Source: Sporosarcina sp. Marseille-Q4063
Lineage (GTDB): Bacteria; Bacillota; Bacilli; Bacillales_A; Planococcaceae
Direction: 5' to 3'
NCBI RefSeq assembly: GCF_018309085.1
Contig: NZ_CP070502.1
Coordinates: 1,426,001 to 1,490,000 of the forward strand
Length of the DNA stretch: 64,000 nucleotides
The position numbers and the translations under genes are program-made. Below the pieces are notes generated by a model. That model ran no database searches, was not told the origin of the DNA, and saw nothing but the letters and a program-made list of their open reading frames with translations. This document shows, in pieces, positions 25,178-33,842 of this stretch (its first letter is position 1; every line of letters begins with the position of its first letter).

Positions 25178-25390
25178 AATATATTTCACGCAAAATGCGT
25201 AAGTATCTCGTATCTTTTCTGATATGCAAAAGGCAATTTATGGACGTCGAATACGTCTGCCTAACCTCTCCTTTAAACAAGGAATACAAAGGCTGAAAGT
25301 TTGTGTCGAATCTCTTTCTGCATATGCAAAAAGTGTAACGACTTTCACCAGTGGTAAAGGTGACTAGGAAACGATTTGATATATATTTAT
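25142..25390 (-). ncRNA. Candidate leader or small RNA upstream of the MoxR/vWA module
   Basis: About 210 bases of minus-strand sequence without a plausible gene end in the strong terminator at 25142-25177. It has internal inverted repeats such as GACGT-attc-GACGTC and two TTGCATAT-containing stretches. The only open frame is a 16-codon peptide. No known riboswitch family was recognised. It may be a small RNA, or a leader that controls read-through into the module. Confidence 0.4.
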
Positions 25391-25537
25391 ATTAACAAAG
25401 ATAGAATCATTTAGCAAAAGCTTCGGGTTTACGATTTACTTCCTTATATTTAATACTTTCGTCTTGATGGTTTCATTTTAATAAGATAGCCTTTCCTAAA
25501 TATATTAGGAATTTCGGCTTTATTTGTATTCATATTT

Positions 25538-27178
25538 CTAACCAGCACAACAGGATAATTTGGAAACATCTTTATCAAACGTAAGGGCTGCTAATTTCAA
25601 TCCTTCCGCCATTGTTAAATAAGGGGCAAGAGTTTCTCGTAAATCCTCAATTGTCAATCCGAATTTTACAGCTAATGTTGCCGCATAGATTACCTCTCCT
25701 GCGTTTTCCGAAACGATATGAACCCCTAACACTTTTAATGTTTTTGCATCTGCCACTAACTTAAAAACACCTGTTGTTGTTAGATTAACGAGGGCTCTTG
25801 GTACAGCATCCAACGGCAGGACAGACGTTTTAACCTCAAGACCTTTTTCTTTTGCTTGCTGTTCAGTTAAACCAACCGTTGCAATCGACGGATTAGTAAA
25901 CGTGACGCCTGGAACAACTTCTAAATTTACCTTTTGATTTAGTCCTCCGATTGCATTACGCGCAGCAAGTCCACCTTGATAAGCAGCTACGTAAACAAAT
26001 TGAGGACCAAGCGTTACATCTCCAGCCGCGTAAATTTGAGAATTGGTTGTTTTAGAGAATTCATCAATGACGATTTCACCACGAGATCCAATCTCAACAC
26101 CTGCCGCATATAAGTTCAAAGATTCTGTATTAGGTTTTCTGCCCGTTGCTATAAGCAATTGTTCTGCTTCAATGATTCGCTTTTCACCATTTATCTCTAC
26201 ATAAACTTTTTTAATGTTTCCATCTTGTTCTACGCGTTCATAGGTTGTTCCTGTAACTAAATTAATTCCCTGTTCTGTTAATGCCTGAGTAATAGCATCT
26301 GAAACTTCAGGATCGTATTCTTTTAATAGACGCTTGCTTCTTTGCAACAAAGTTACTTCTGCACCTAAATTATGAAATAATTGTCCTAATTCCAATCCGA
26401 TATATCCAGAACCAAGCACCGTGAGATGCTTTGGAACCTTCTTTAATTCAAGTAACGTAGTGCTTGTCAAATACTCTACTTCGTCTAGTCCGGGAATATT
26501 AGGAACGTATGGAGATGCCCCTGTAGCTATTAAAAATCGTTTCGCAGTTATTTGGTTGCCGTTCACTTCAATCGTATTCCCATTAACAAATTTCGCTTCT
26601 CCATTTATTAATTTAAAACCGTAATCATCAATTAAATTCACATATTTTTCATTTCGAAGCGAACTTACTAATTCATCTTTTCGTTGTATTAACGAAGCTA
26701 AATCAACCTTTTTTGCTGTAGTATGTAATCCAGTAAATGGATTACTTATTGCTAAATGATTGATTTCTCCTGCTCTTAACAAAGTCTTGGATGGAACGCA
26801 TCCGATATTAACGCAAGTTCCTCCCACGGTTCCACGTTCAATCATCGCAACTTTTGCACCGTAACCCACAGCTTCAATGGCCGATGAAAAGGCTGCTGCA
26901 CCAGAACCAATGATGATGTAGTCATAATCATCTTTGCAACCTAAATCAACTTTTACTTGAGTTTGTAAATCCTCAACTTCACCTGGATGATATTTTGCTT
27001 CAGCAATCGCATTTTTGGCTACTTCAACTTCTACGTCATTTTGAAGCTCAAATACAGCTTCCCCACGTTGAAAATCAACTTCAATCCACTTTGCACCTAT
27101 ATTTTCCAAGGCAACTGAAACATGATGTTCACAACTTGTACAAGTCATTCCTTGAACGTTAATTCGATATCTTTTCAA
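25538..27178 (-). CDS. merA: Mercuric reductase with N-terminal HMA domain
   Basis: A 546-residue flavoprotein. Residues 1-70 are a heavy-metal-associated domain (G-M-T-C-T-S-C, Cys13 and Cys16). The FAD fold starts I-I-I-G-S-G-A-A-A, and the redox-active site is [12 protein letters not shown] (Cys122, Cys127). The C-terminal Cys543-Cys544 pair that hands Hg(II) to the active site is present. It reduces Hg(II) to volatile Hg(0) with NADPH in the cytoplasm. It follows merR by 16 bases and uses its promoter. No merT, merP or merB gene is present nearby. Parts of the 5' end are duplicated at 17.6 kb. Confidence 0.97.
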   Translation of the reverse strand: MKRYRINVQGMTCTSCEHHVSVALENIGAKWIEVDFQRGEAVFELQNDVEVEVAKNAIAEAKYHPGEVEDLQTQVKVDLGCKDDYDYIIIGSGAAAFSSAIEAVGYGAKVAMIERGTVGGTCVNIGCVPSKTLLRAGEINHLAISNPFTGLHTTAKKVDLASLIQRKDELVSSLRNEKYVNLIDDYGFKLINGEAKFVNGNTIEVNGNQITAKRFLIATGASPYVPNIPGLDEVEYLTSTTLLELKKVPKHLTVLGSGYIGLELGQLFHNLGAEVTLLQRSKRLLKEYDPEVSDAITQALTEQGINLVTGTTYERVEQDGNIKKVYVEINGEKRIIEAEQLLIATGRKPNTESLNLYAAGVEIGSRGEIVIDEFSKTTNSQIYAAGDVTLGPQFVYVAAYQGGLAARNAIGGLNQKVNLEVVPGVTFTNPSIATVGLTEQQAKEKGLEVKTSVLPLDAVPRALVNLTTTGVFKLVADAKTLKVLGVHIVSENAGEVIYAATLAVKFGLTIEDLRETLAPYLTMAEGLKLAALTFDKDVSKLSCCAG

Positions 27179-27194
27179 TACGATTCCTCCATCC

Positions 27195-27593
27195 TTAAAT
27201 TTCTAGTAAAGTTTCAATAATGGGGCATTCATAAATATCTTTGTTTTCGGGACATCTTTCTTTTAGGTCGATAAGCATTTGTTCGATTCTTTGGAGATCA
27301 TGAATTTTCCGTTGAATGTCCTCTATCTTATAAACAGTGAAATCATACATATCACGGCATTTCGCTTCATCACGATCTACCACACCTAAAAGCTTATCAA
27401 TTTCATTTAAAGTAAAACCTAATTCCTGGATGCGCTTAATGAATTTTAATCGGTCGACGGTTTGTTCTGTGTATATTCGATATCCTGACCTTGTACGAGA
27501 AGGTTTCGGAATTAATCCCAATCGTTCATAATACCGAATGGTTTCTTTATTAACGTTACATTTCTCAGCCAATTCTCCAATATGAAACTCCAT
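27195..27593 (-). CDS. merR: Mercury-responsive regulator MerR
   Basis: A 132-residue MerR-family activator. It has an N-terminal helix-turn-helix ([19 protein letters not shown]), a dimer helix, and the three Hg(II)-binding cysteines at 79, 114 and 123, as in the Bacillus MerR. The frame extends upstream to 27662, but GAGGTG is placed for the ATG at 27593. It should repress and, with Hg(II), activate the shared merR-merA promoter directly upstream. The 3' end is copied in the mosaic at 17.7 kb. Confidence 0.95.
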   Translation of the reverse strand: MEFHIGELAEKCNVNKETIRYYERLGLIPKPSRTRSGYRIYTEQTVDRLKFIKRIQELGFTLNEIDKLLGVVDRDEAKCRDMYDFTVYKIEDIQRKIHDLQRIEQMLIDLKERCPENKDIYECPIIETLLEI

Positions 27594-27611
27594 TTGTTTC
27601 ACCTCATACGA

Positions 27612-27643
27612 ATTATAAACCCTGTACCAAAGTACAAGGTCAA
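27612..27643 (-). promoter_or_regulatory. MerR-controlled mer promoter with 20-bp spacer
   Basis: On the minus strand TTGACC (27638-27643) and TATAAT (27612-27617) are separated by 20 bases, the long spacer typical of MerR-family promoters. The spacer holds the dyad CCTTGTAC-TTTG-GTACAGGG. Confidence 0.85.
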
Positions 27644-27685
27644 TATAAATAGCTTTCCCCACTATTCCATACTCAATTCTTGATG

Positions 27686-27820
27686 CTATAGATTCGATTT
27701 TTCAATTTGAATCGTAGTACGTTCAATTTTATAATTATCACGTTTTAGATTAATAGCCTGTTGAAGAACAACTTGTTCATCTGTTTCTTCGTCAATTTGA
27801 ATATGACAGCTAAACATATC
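27686..27820 (-). pseudogene. C-terminal remnant of a CDF (CzcD-type) cation exporter
   Basis: The minus strand reads D-M-F-S-C-H-I-Q-I-D-E-E-T-D-E-Q followed by V-V-L-Q-Q-A-I-N-L and I-E-R-T-T-I-Q-I-E, then a stop. This is the cytoplasmic C-terminal domain of cation diffusion facilitators (C-H-x-x and H/R-T-T-I-Q-I-E). The membrane part is missing. Confidence 0.75.
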
Positions 27821-27828
27821 TAATCCTA

Positions 27829-27938
27829 CTGTTGGTCATTCCGGGTTGGTTAACGTTATGGATGGCGATTTTCGCAGATGTGGGCGCTATAATAATCGTG
27901 TATTGAACTCTCTTCGATTAATAAGATCAAAGTACTAA
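27829..27938 (+). pseudogene. C-terminal remnant of a CadA/ZntA-type P-ATPase
   Basis: The plus strand reads L-L-V-I-P-G-W-L-T-L-W-M-A-I-F-A-D-V-G-A and, after a one-step frame change, V-L-N-S-L-R-L-I-R-S-K-Y and a stop. This is the typical end of Cd/Zn-exporting P1B-ATPases. It faces the CDF remnant tail to tail. Confidence 0.75.
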
Positions 27939-27981
27939 TCTATAGAAAGCGAGTTAATCGGAAATTGTTTATGAAAAGAGG

Positions 27982-28020
27982 ATGTCCAATAAGTCGGTAG
28001 ATTTCCGATTATTGGACATC
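27982..28020 (-). terminator. Terminator after the YdhK-type gene
   Basis: ATGTCCAATAA-GTCGG pairs with CCGA-TTATTGGACAT, a long near-perfect stem, with a short T-rich tail on the minus strand. Confidence 0.75.
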
Positions 28021-28033
28021 CCTTATTTAATCT

Positions 28034-28597
28034 TTATTTAACAGAAAGTTCACTTTCCGTTACCCATTTATGATTTTTAACTTCTTCACCGCCAGTAGTA
28101 GGAGTGTAATCAATCATATAGACAGTAGTTTTTTCGGATGAATCGATTACTGCTGTTGCTCCTTTCATACCCTTCATATGGTCCGCCTCTACGGTTACTT
28201 CAGTTCCTGTCTCCATAGTTTTGTCACCAGCATCTTTAATCTCGTCTTGAATAACCCATTTGTGGTTTTCCACTCTTTCCCCGCCAGTTAGCGGTGTGTA
28301 CGATATAGCGTAAGCTATAGTGTCGTAAGCACCCACAATTGTTGCTACAGCACCTTCCATGCCTTCCATATGGTCTGTTTTAATGATTGCTTCGCTTCCT
28401 ACTTTATAGGTTGGATTTTCTGCCACTTTCAAGTTCTCAGGGACTTCACCGGAGCCGGAATGATTCATCTCCATTTGCATGTCTTCCTGTTTAGGTTCAT
28501 TATTGCTGGTAGGATTTTTTTCGTTGCCTGTACTATTTCCGCATCCACTTAACCCTATAATTATCGCAATACCTAACAAAAGTAATTGCCTTTTCAT
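28034..28597 (-). CDS. YdhK-type lipoprotein with two DUF1541 repeats
   Basis: A 187-residue lipoprotein with lipobox L-S-G-C-G. A linker rich in Met and His (M-Q-M-E-M-N-H-S) precedes two repeats of about 55 residues. Each repeat contains D-H-M-x-G-M-x-G-A and Y-T-P-x-T-G-G-E-x-V-x-N-H-K-W-V. This is the DUF1541 pattern of YdhK. Such proteins are common in copper-resistance clusters of Gram-positive bacteria, and the Met/His segments suggest extracellular copper binding, which is inferred. It lies with the Cys-rich copper protein and multicopper oxidase genes on the same strand. Confidence 0.88.
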   Translation of the reverse strand: MKRQLLLLGIAIIIGLSGCGNSTGNEKNPTSNNEPKQEDMQMEMNHSGSGEVPENLKVAENPTYKVGSEAIIKTDHMEGMEGAVATIVGAYDTIAYAISYTPLTGGERVENHKWVIQDEIKDAGDKTMETGTEVTVEADHMKGMKGATAVIDSSEKTTVYMIDYTPTTGGEEVKNHKWVTESELSVK

Positions 28598-28702
28598 TCG
28601 TTACACTCCTTATTCTACATAATTCAAAAAAGAAGCTGTTCCTAGAAACTTTATTCATTTCTTGAAACAGCTCCATTAATGGTTGCCTTTTCTGCATATC
28701 GT

Positions 28703-29029
28703 TTAAGCTACCATTTGTCGACATGCCTCGGCACATTTTCGGCAAGCTTCGGCACAGCGTTGGCAATGATCATGGTCATGTTTTGCGCACTCCTCCGCAC
28801 AACGTTCACAAACTTCTGCACATAATTCTAAAATCTGATTCGTAAATGGGCTATTGCGGGTAATTGCTTGTGCTGCAAACGCGCATATATCTGCACATTC
28901 ACGGTCCAAGCGGATACATTCGGCCATCATCTTCACATCTTCTTCTTTCAAACATGCATCAAAACAAACGTTACATGCTTCTAAACATTCCAAACATGCT
29001 CTTAGGCAATCTTCATATTTCGTATTCAT
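28703..29029 (-). CDS. Cysteine-rich four-helix copper-binding protein (Csp type)
   Basis: A 108-residue protein with 16 or more Cys residues spaced as C-x-x-x-C and C-x-x-C along four amphipathic helices (Y-E-D-C-L-R-A-C-L-E-C-L-E-A-C). It ends with H-D-H-D-H-C-Q-R-C. This matches the four-helix-bundle copper storage proteins (DUF326/Csp3). They hold many Cu(I) ions in the core of a tetramer in the cytoplasm. No signal peptide is seen. A perfect GGAGGTG ribosome binding site precedes the ATG. Confidence 0.92.
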   Translation of the reverse strand: MNTKYEDCLRACLECLEACNVCFDACLKEEDVKMMAECIRLDRECADICAFAAQAITRNSPFTNQILELCAEVCERCAEECAKHDHDHCQRCAEACRKCAEACRQMVA

Positions 29030-29151
29030 GGACTCACCTCCTGCTATTTTGCCTCAGTGATATTTTTCCCTTAAGAGACGTTTTAAAACTATATCGAAGA
29101 AACTCCTTAAAAAATCCTTATTTCTAGTTTGATTCTTGATGTGAAATGAAA

Positions 29152-29187
29152 AACAGCCAGCGCGTGAACAAATACACGCTGGCTGTT
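29152..29187. terminator. Terminator after the multicopper oxidase gene
   Basis: AACAGCCAGCG/CGCTGGCTGTT, an 11-bp perfect stem with a 14-base loop and T runs on both sides. Confidence 0.88.
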
Positions 29188-29253
29188 TCATTGGTTAAGT
29201 ACAACAACGGTAACCAAAATAACACGGATTTTCATACCTAATTGGACTGAAGT

Positions 29254-30753
29254 TTATTCCACCTTCACCTGCCCCATCATACCGTTGTCTTCATGTTCAA
29301 GAATATGGCAATGGAACATAAACACACCCTTATGTTTAAATTGTATCGCTATTTTCACTCTTTCATCTGGTTTAATAGAAAAACTGTCCTTCCAACCCCG
29401 TTCATTTTCCGGTGGCGCTTTCCCGTCTCTTGATATGATTTTAAATTGCGCCCCGTGAATGTGGAATGGGTGAATCATTCCACCCATCATGTCCGGTTTA
29501 TTGTAAATTTCCCAGACTTCAGTAACTCCTTGCTGTTGTGTAAAATCAATTCTATCCGGATCAAATTTCTTTCCATTGATTTCCACCATATCCATCATCC
29601 CAAAGAGTTCTACTTTCTTCGTAACTGGCAAATCCATCTCTTCTTCTGTTAATGAAAAGTCATTCATCTCTCCTGGAATCCGGCTAATCACTCCACTTTT
29701 ATCAGAAACCTCAAATGGTAAAAGGACAGACCCGTCTTCATTAATTAACGCCAAGTCATTTTCCGAATTAAGCTGTGAAAAATCAACAACAATTTCCGCC
29801 CTCTCAGAAGGCGTCAGTGTAACTTCTTTTAAAGTAAACGGTTCATTCAAAAAACCGCCATCCGTTGCGATTTGAACGAAGGAATCCCCTGTATTCAATT
29901 TAAACGTGTAATTTCTCGCATTCGATCCATTTAATAAACGGAGACGTACTTTCTCTTTATTAACACTCAACTTAGGATTGACTGTTCCGTTGATCAATAA
30001 CGTATCGCCGATTGTCCCGTCTTCATTCATTGCAGCGCTGTAATTTAATTGTTTTCTATCATCAAATGTTCGATCTTGAAAAATCAAGGGAATATCGTTC
30101 TTCCCATAATCATTTGGTAATCCAAGACTTTTCGAATTATCATCCTCGATATATATCAATCCTGCAAGCCCATTGTATACCTGTTCAGCGGTTTTCCCCT
30201 CTGGATGGGGATGGAACCATAAGGTTGACGCTTCTTGTGCAACTTCAAATTCAATCACTTTTTCTTCTCCCGGTTTAAGAGCATCATGCGGACCGCCATC
30301 AACGTCTCCCGCTACTTCCAACCCATGCCAATGAAAAGTCGTCTCTTCATCAAGTTCATTAATCGTTCTAATTTTAACTTTGTCACCTTTGTCAAAACGA
30401 AGCATCGGTCCCAAAAAAGGCCCGTTATAACCATACGTTATCGATTCAGTGCCATCGAATATTTCAGTTTTCCCTTTTTGTGCTCGAACTGTGTATACAA
30501 CTCCTTCTCCATCGTCACGTTCAAGCATGGATGGAATTTTCAATTCGTTTTCCCCGGTTGAGTCATTTAACATGACTACCTCATCATGACTCATATGACC
30601 TTCCATCATGTCATGATGCATTTCTTCCATATCTTGGCCCATAGTCGAATGTTCCATTTCCTTTTCAGGCTTCGAATTGTTATTACTGCAAGCACTGATA
30701 ACCAATATACTAATCACCAATGTGATAATTTTTATCTTTATCTTTATTCCCAT
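29254..30753 (-). CDS. mco: Lipoprotein multicopper oxidase
   Basis: A 499-residue exported lipoprotein (lipobox V-I-S-A-C-S) with a Met/His-rich segment just after the anchor. The three cupredoxin domains carry all copper motifs: F-H-W-H-G-L, W-F-H-P-H-P-E-G, H-P-F-H-I-H-G and [14 protein letters not shown]. It probably oxidises Cu(I) to the less toxic Cu(II) at the outer face of the membrane. Met in the type 1 site is visible (G-M-M). The last part is duplicated in the mosaic at 17.9 kb. Its neighbours are copper genes on both sides. Confidence 0.95.
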   Translation of the reverse strand: MGIKIKIKIITLVISILVISACSNNNSKPEKEMEHSTMGQDMEEMHHDMMEGHMSHDEVVMLNDSTGENELKIPSMLERDDGEGVVYTVRAQKGKTEIFDGTESITYGYNGPFLGPMLRFDKGDKVKIRTINELDEETTFHWHGLEVAGDVDGGPHDALKPGEEKVIEFEVAQEASTLWFHPHPEGKTAEQVYNGLAGLIYIEDDNSKSLGLPNDYGKNDIPLIFQDRTFDDRKQLNYSAAMNEDGTIGDTLLINGTVNPKLSVNKEKVRLRLLNGSNARNYTFKLNTGDSFVQIATDGGFLNEPFTLKEVTLTPSERAEIVVDFSQLNSENDLALINEDGSVLLPFEVSDKSGVISRIPGEMNDFSLTEEEMDLPVTKKVELFGMMDMVEINGKKFDPDRIDFTQQQGVTEVWEIYNKPDMMGGMIHPFHIHGAQFKIISRDGKAPPENERGWKDSFSIKPDERVKIAIQFKHKGVFMFHCHILEHEDNGMMGQVKVE

Positions 30754-31000
30754 TAATTATTTCCCCTCTTCCAGATTATTTCTTTTTAGTGTAACAAGAG
30801 AATATGAAATATATATGCAAATTACAAAGAATCTTTATGAAGTAAATTGTCATAATAAATGCAAACATTTTGCATATTTACGGGAATCTAGAAGGGAAAA
30901 ATTTAGAAATGTGATATTAGGTGAATTGAAGTATTTTATGTCTGTATTGATTTGCGAAATCAAAAGACTACTGCGTAGGATTTCAGCAAACGAATAAAAA
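30754..31000. other. Stretch between the oxidase and the small membrane gene pair
   Basis: The part next to 30753 should hold the oxidase promoter. A plus-strand frame of about 60 codons ending at 30997 contains C-H-N-K-C-K-H-F, but has no ribosome binding site and no known family, so it is not called. Confidence 0.35.
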
Positions 31001-31026
31001 GCCGCATTTTCAAATTCAAATACGGC
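31001..31026 (-). terminator. Terminator after the 31.1 kb membrane gene
   Basis: GCCGTATTT/AAATGCGGC hairpin followed by TTTTTAT on the minus strand. Confidence 0.8.
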
Positions 31027-31064
31027 AGTCCAATAGAAATTACAATCAACTTATTGATTTTCTA

Positions 31065-31556
31065 TCAACTGTGTTGTTTACGCCGCCCATACTTGGTAGT
31101 GCCCCGCGGCTTGTACACCGATAGTATTGTGATTACGAGCAAAACTATTAGGCCAACTCCAGCGTGTAAGAGTTCGCTCCACAACCCCCCGGGATCGACA
31201 CTTCCTGTCTCTTTTGCAGCATCTGCTAAAATGCTCACTGTCTGTATGTTCAGTATCAAGATGGTAGTGGCTATAACGGTTAGGAGTAGTTTGAAGAGGA
31301 CCCAATAGTGCCTAAACAAGCCCCATTTTGTACCCAATGACATAACAAGTCCGGTTAGGAACGAAACGAGAGCTAACGGGACAATGGCGAACCAGCCAAT
31401 CAACTCCATCGCGATCCAAGCAGCATGCACCGTCTTGGCATCCTTGCTGGCGAGAGCGGCGACGACAAGAGCTAGGAAACCAACGACCGAGCCAAGCCAA
31501 CCGACCGAAGAAGTGATATGTGCAGTAAGCGCGAACTTGCGTAGGCCGGGTTTCAT
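31065..31556 (-). CDS. Four-helix membrane protein (DUF2269-like)
   Basis: A 163-residue protein with four predicted membrane helices, starting M-K-P-G-L-R-K-F-A-L-T-A-H. His14 and later His45 and His137 lie in or next to helices. This resembles DUF2269-type membrane proteins, some of which are linked to haem or metal handling. The ATG at 31556 overlaps the TGA of the gene before it, a sign of coupled translation. Base composition is visibly more GC-rich than in its neighbours, which suggests separate transfer of this pair. Confidence 0.65.
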   Translation of the reverse strand: MKPGLRKFALTAHITSSVGWLGSVVGFLALVVAALASKDAKTVHAAWIAMELIGWFAIVPLALVSFLTGLVMSLGTKWGLFRHYWVLFKLLLTVIATTILILNIQTVSILADAAKETGSVDPGGLWSELLHAGVGLIVLLVITILSVYKPRGTTKYGRRKQHS

Positions 31557-31780
31557 GACCACGGCTGTTTCGCTACTTTTTCTATGTCACTGGATGACGG
31601 AAAATGGCGGCCAGGACCGTGTTTACCGCCGCTAGCAAACATTACGATGACAACCAGTAAGACTAGTACGATTGTGGTAATAATAGACACCTTTACCCAC
31701 CGTGGTGTACTGGTGGCCGATTCCTTGTCGTAATTCTCCGTGTCTTCATCTGTTGCGCGTCGTGATAATAACTTTTTCAT
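31553..31780 (-). CDS. Small single-helix membrane protein
   Basis: A 75-residue protein with a charged N-terminus, one membrane helix (V-S-I-I-T-T-I-V-L-V-L-L-V-V-I-V) and a short outer tail S-G-G-K-H-G-P-G-R-H-F. AGGGAGGAAA precedes the ATG. It is translationally coupled to the DUF2269-like gene and is probably its partner. No family is recognised. The outer tail with two His might bind metal, which is speculation. Confidence 0.6.
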   Translation of the reverse strand: MKKLLSRRATDEDTENYDKESATSTPRWVKVSIITTIVLVLLVVIVMFASGGKHGPGRHFPSSSDIEKVAKQPWS

Positions 31781-31866
31781 TTAGATTTCCTCCCTCCATT
31801 GTATTCATGGTCTCTTAGTGCAAAATCAGTATAGCAATGTTCTATGAACGGATCATGAACAGCAAA

Positions 31867-32949
31867 TCACTTTTTTTCATGTCTATTTGATTTATTCTGG
31901 GCTATTGGGAGCGTAAAAGTAAAGGTTGTACCTCTTCCTACTTCACTTTCCACTTGAATGTCAGTTTGATGAAGGGCTAATATGTGCTTAACAATGGACA
32001 AGCCGAGTCCTGTACCTACTTTTTTAGTTCGTGCTCTATCTGCTTTATAAAATCGTTCCCAAATAGATTGAATGTCTTCCTGCTTGATTCCCGGTCCATA
32101 ATCTCGAATAGAAACCACCGCTTGTTCTTCTTTTTTCAATATCACTTCAACTGAACTATCATTTGTAGAAAATTGTACTGCATTTTGAATCAAATTAACG
32201 ATTACTTGATCAATGCGATCCGGATCAGCAAATACGTATATGTCTTTTGCTTCTTCAGATATCAATTCCACATTCAGTTTTTTATTTGCAAATTCAGGTT
32301 CCATCCGAGCCACTACTTGGCGAATCAGTTCCGACAAATTAAAAATAACAGGCTCGATTTCCACCTGTCCCGATTCTATTTGGGCCATATCGAGAAGATC
32401 ATTGACCAGCTTACTCATTCGCTCGGTTTGTTCTTTCATGATCGTAAAATAATGACGTTTTCGCTCGTTGGGGATTGTGTCATCCAGAAATGCAGTGACA
32501 AACCCATGAATCGATGTAAGAGGGGATCTCAAATCGTGGGAAACATTTGCAACTAAATCCTTTCTCATCTGATCCAAGCCGGCCAGCTCCTGAGTCATGT
32601 AATTGAACGTTTCCCCCAATTCTCCTAGCTCATCACGCGTTTGAATTTCAACTCTTTGATTAAATTGTCCCCTAGCGATATGGAGGGCAACCCGATTCAT
32701 TTCTCGGAGTGGGGCGGTAATCCTTTTGGAAAGGTAGTAGGTAAATAAACCTGTAATGGTAATAGAGATAATGGATGCCAAAACAAACAAATACTTCATT
32801 TGGTGAAAGTCTTCTGAATTCAGATGCATGTTAGTTAGATTGTTCTGTAGTAAAAAATACGAGACAATAGCAAGAACGAAATGTGACAGAATTAATATGA
32901 CGATATACGTGATAAACAGCTTCAAAAATATGCTTTTTATTCGAATCAA
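31867..32949 (-). CDS. Sensor histidine kinase of the copper island
   Basis: A 360-residue kinase with two membrane helices framing a short outer loop of about 25 residues. A HAMP domain, the H-box V-S-H-D-L-R-S-P-L, an N-box (N-L-I-Q-N-A-V) and G-boxes (D-Y-G-P-G-I, G-T-G-L-G-L-S) follow. The very small sensor loop suggests it detects a membrane event or a partner protein. It overlaps the regulator gene by four bases. Copper or envelope stress is a likely signal given the neighbours, but the sequence does not prove it. Confidence 0.9.
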   Translation of the reverse strand: MIRIKSIFLKLFITYIVILILSHFVLAIVSYFLLQNNLTNMHLNSEDFHQMKYLFVLASIISITITGLFTYYLSKRITAPLREMNRVALHIARGQFNQRVEIQTRDELGELGETFNYMTQELAGLDQMRKDLVANVSHDLRSPLTSIHGFVTAFLDDTIPNERKRHYFTIMKEQTERMSKLVNDLLDMAQIESGQVEIEPVIFNLSELIRQVVARMEPEFANKKLNVELISEEAKDIYVFADPDRIDQVIVNLIQNAVQFSTNDSSVEVILKKEEQAVVSIRDYGPGIKQEDIQSIWERFYKADRARTKKVGTGLGLSIVKHILALHQTDIQVESEVGRGTTFTFTLPIAQNKSNRHEKK

Positions 32950-33638
32950 TGGTTATCCACCTCAAATTTATATCCAACGCCTCTTATCGTTTTCACCCTC
33001 CAATAAGCGTTGGAATTCCCCAATTTTTCTCGAATCCTTTTAATATGCACATCGACCGTTCTAGAATCACCCTCAAAATCCACCCCCCATATCTTTTCCA
33101 GTAGCTGCTGCCGTGTGAATACTTGATTTGGATATGAGGCGAGAAAATATAGCAGCTCCATTTCCTTAGGCGGTAACACAATCTCCTGTTTCTCATAAGT
33201 CACCTTGTATTGTTGAAAATCGATCTTTAACAAGGGAAGTTCAATGATTTCATTTGCATCGAACATCGGATTGGCCCGCCGGAGCACCGCTTTTATCCGT
33301 GCCATCAGTTCGTTCGGATCAAAAGGTTTCACCAAGTAATCATCCGTTCCTAGCTTGAAACCTTTAAGTTTGTCATAGCTTTGGCCTTTCCCGGTCAACA
33401 TGATAATAGGCGTTTTATCAAATCTCCGTATTTCCTTGCAAACTTCCCAACCGTCCATTTCAGGCATCATAATATCTAGAATGACAAGATCAGGAGGACT
33501 ATCATAAAACATTTCTAATCCCGTCATCCCATCGTTTGCTATATCAACTTTATACCCGCTTTTTTCAGCGTATAAAATAATCAACTCACAAATGTAAGGA
33601 TCATCTTCAATGATAAGAACTTTAACTTGTTTGTTCAT
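32946..33638 (-). CDS. OmpR-type response regulator of the copper island
   Basis: A 230-residue regulator with an N-terminal receiver domain (Asp55 in I-L-D-I-M-M-P, Lys near G-T-D-D-Y-L-V-K-P-F) and a C-terminal winged helix (S-R-T-V-D-V-H-I-K-R-I-R). It forms a two-component pair with the following kinase gene. The divergent CuA-type lipoprotein gene starts about 200 bases away, so both may share a control region. Confidence 0.92.
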   Translation of the reverse strand: MNKQVKVLIIEDDPYICELIILYAEKSGYKVDIANDGMTGLEMFYDSPPDLVILDIMMPEMDGWEVCKEIRRFDKTPIIMLTGKGQSYDKLKGFKLGTDDYLVKPFDPNELMARIKAVLRRANPMFDANEIIELPLLKIDFQQYKVTYEKQEIVLPPKEMELLYFLASYPNQVFTRQQLLEKIWGVDFEGDSRTVDVHIKRIREKLGNSNAYWRVKTIRGVGYKFEVDNH

Positions 33639-33842
33639 TCATCGGCCCCCTAAATCATTTACATCTATATTAGCATTTTTTTATGAACAGAAAGTGAACA
33701 CAATATCAGAGCTCCCACTTCAGCTTACTAATAATCGCCATGACTTTGACTTACTTTCTCCATAGATAATGGATATTTGATAGATATCATTATGTATAAG
33801 AGGGATAGAAATAAATCCCCAAACAAATAGGAGGTATTCATT

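Noticed and set aside
30820..30997. Plus-strand frame with C-H-N-K-C-K-H
   Set aside because: No ribosome binding site, no family and a position in the promoter gap of the oxidase.
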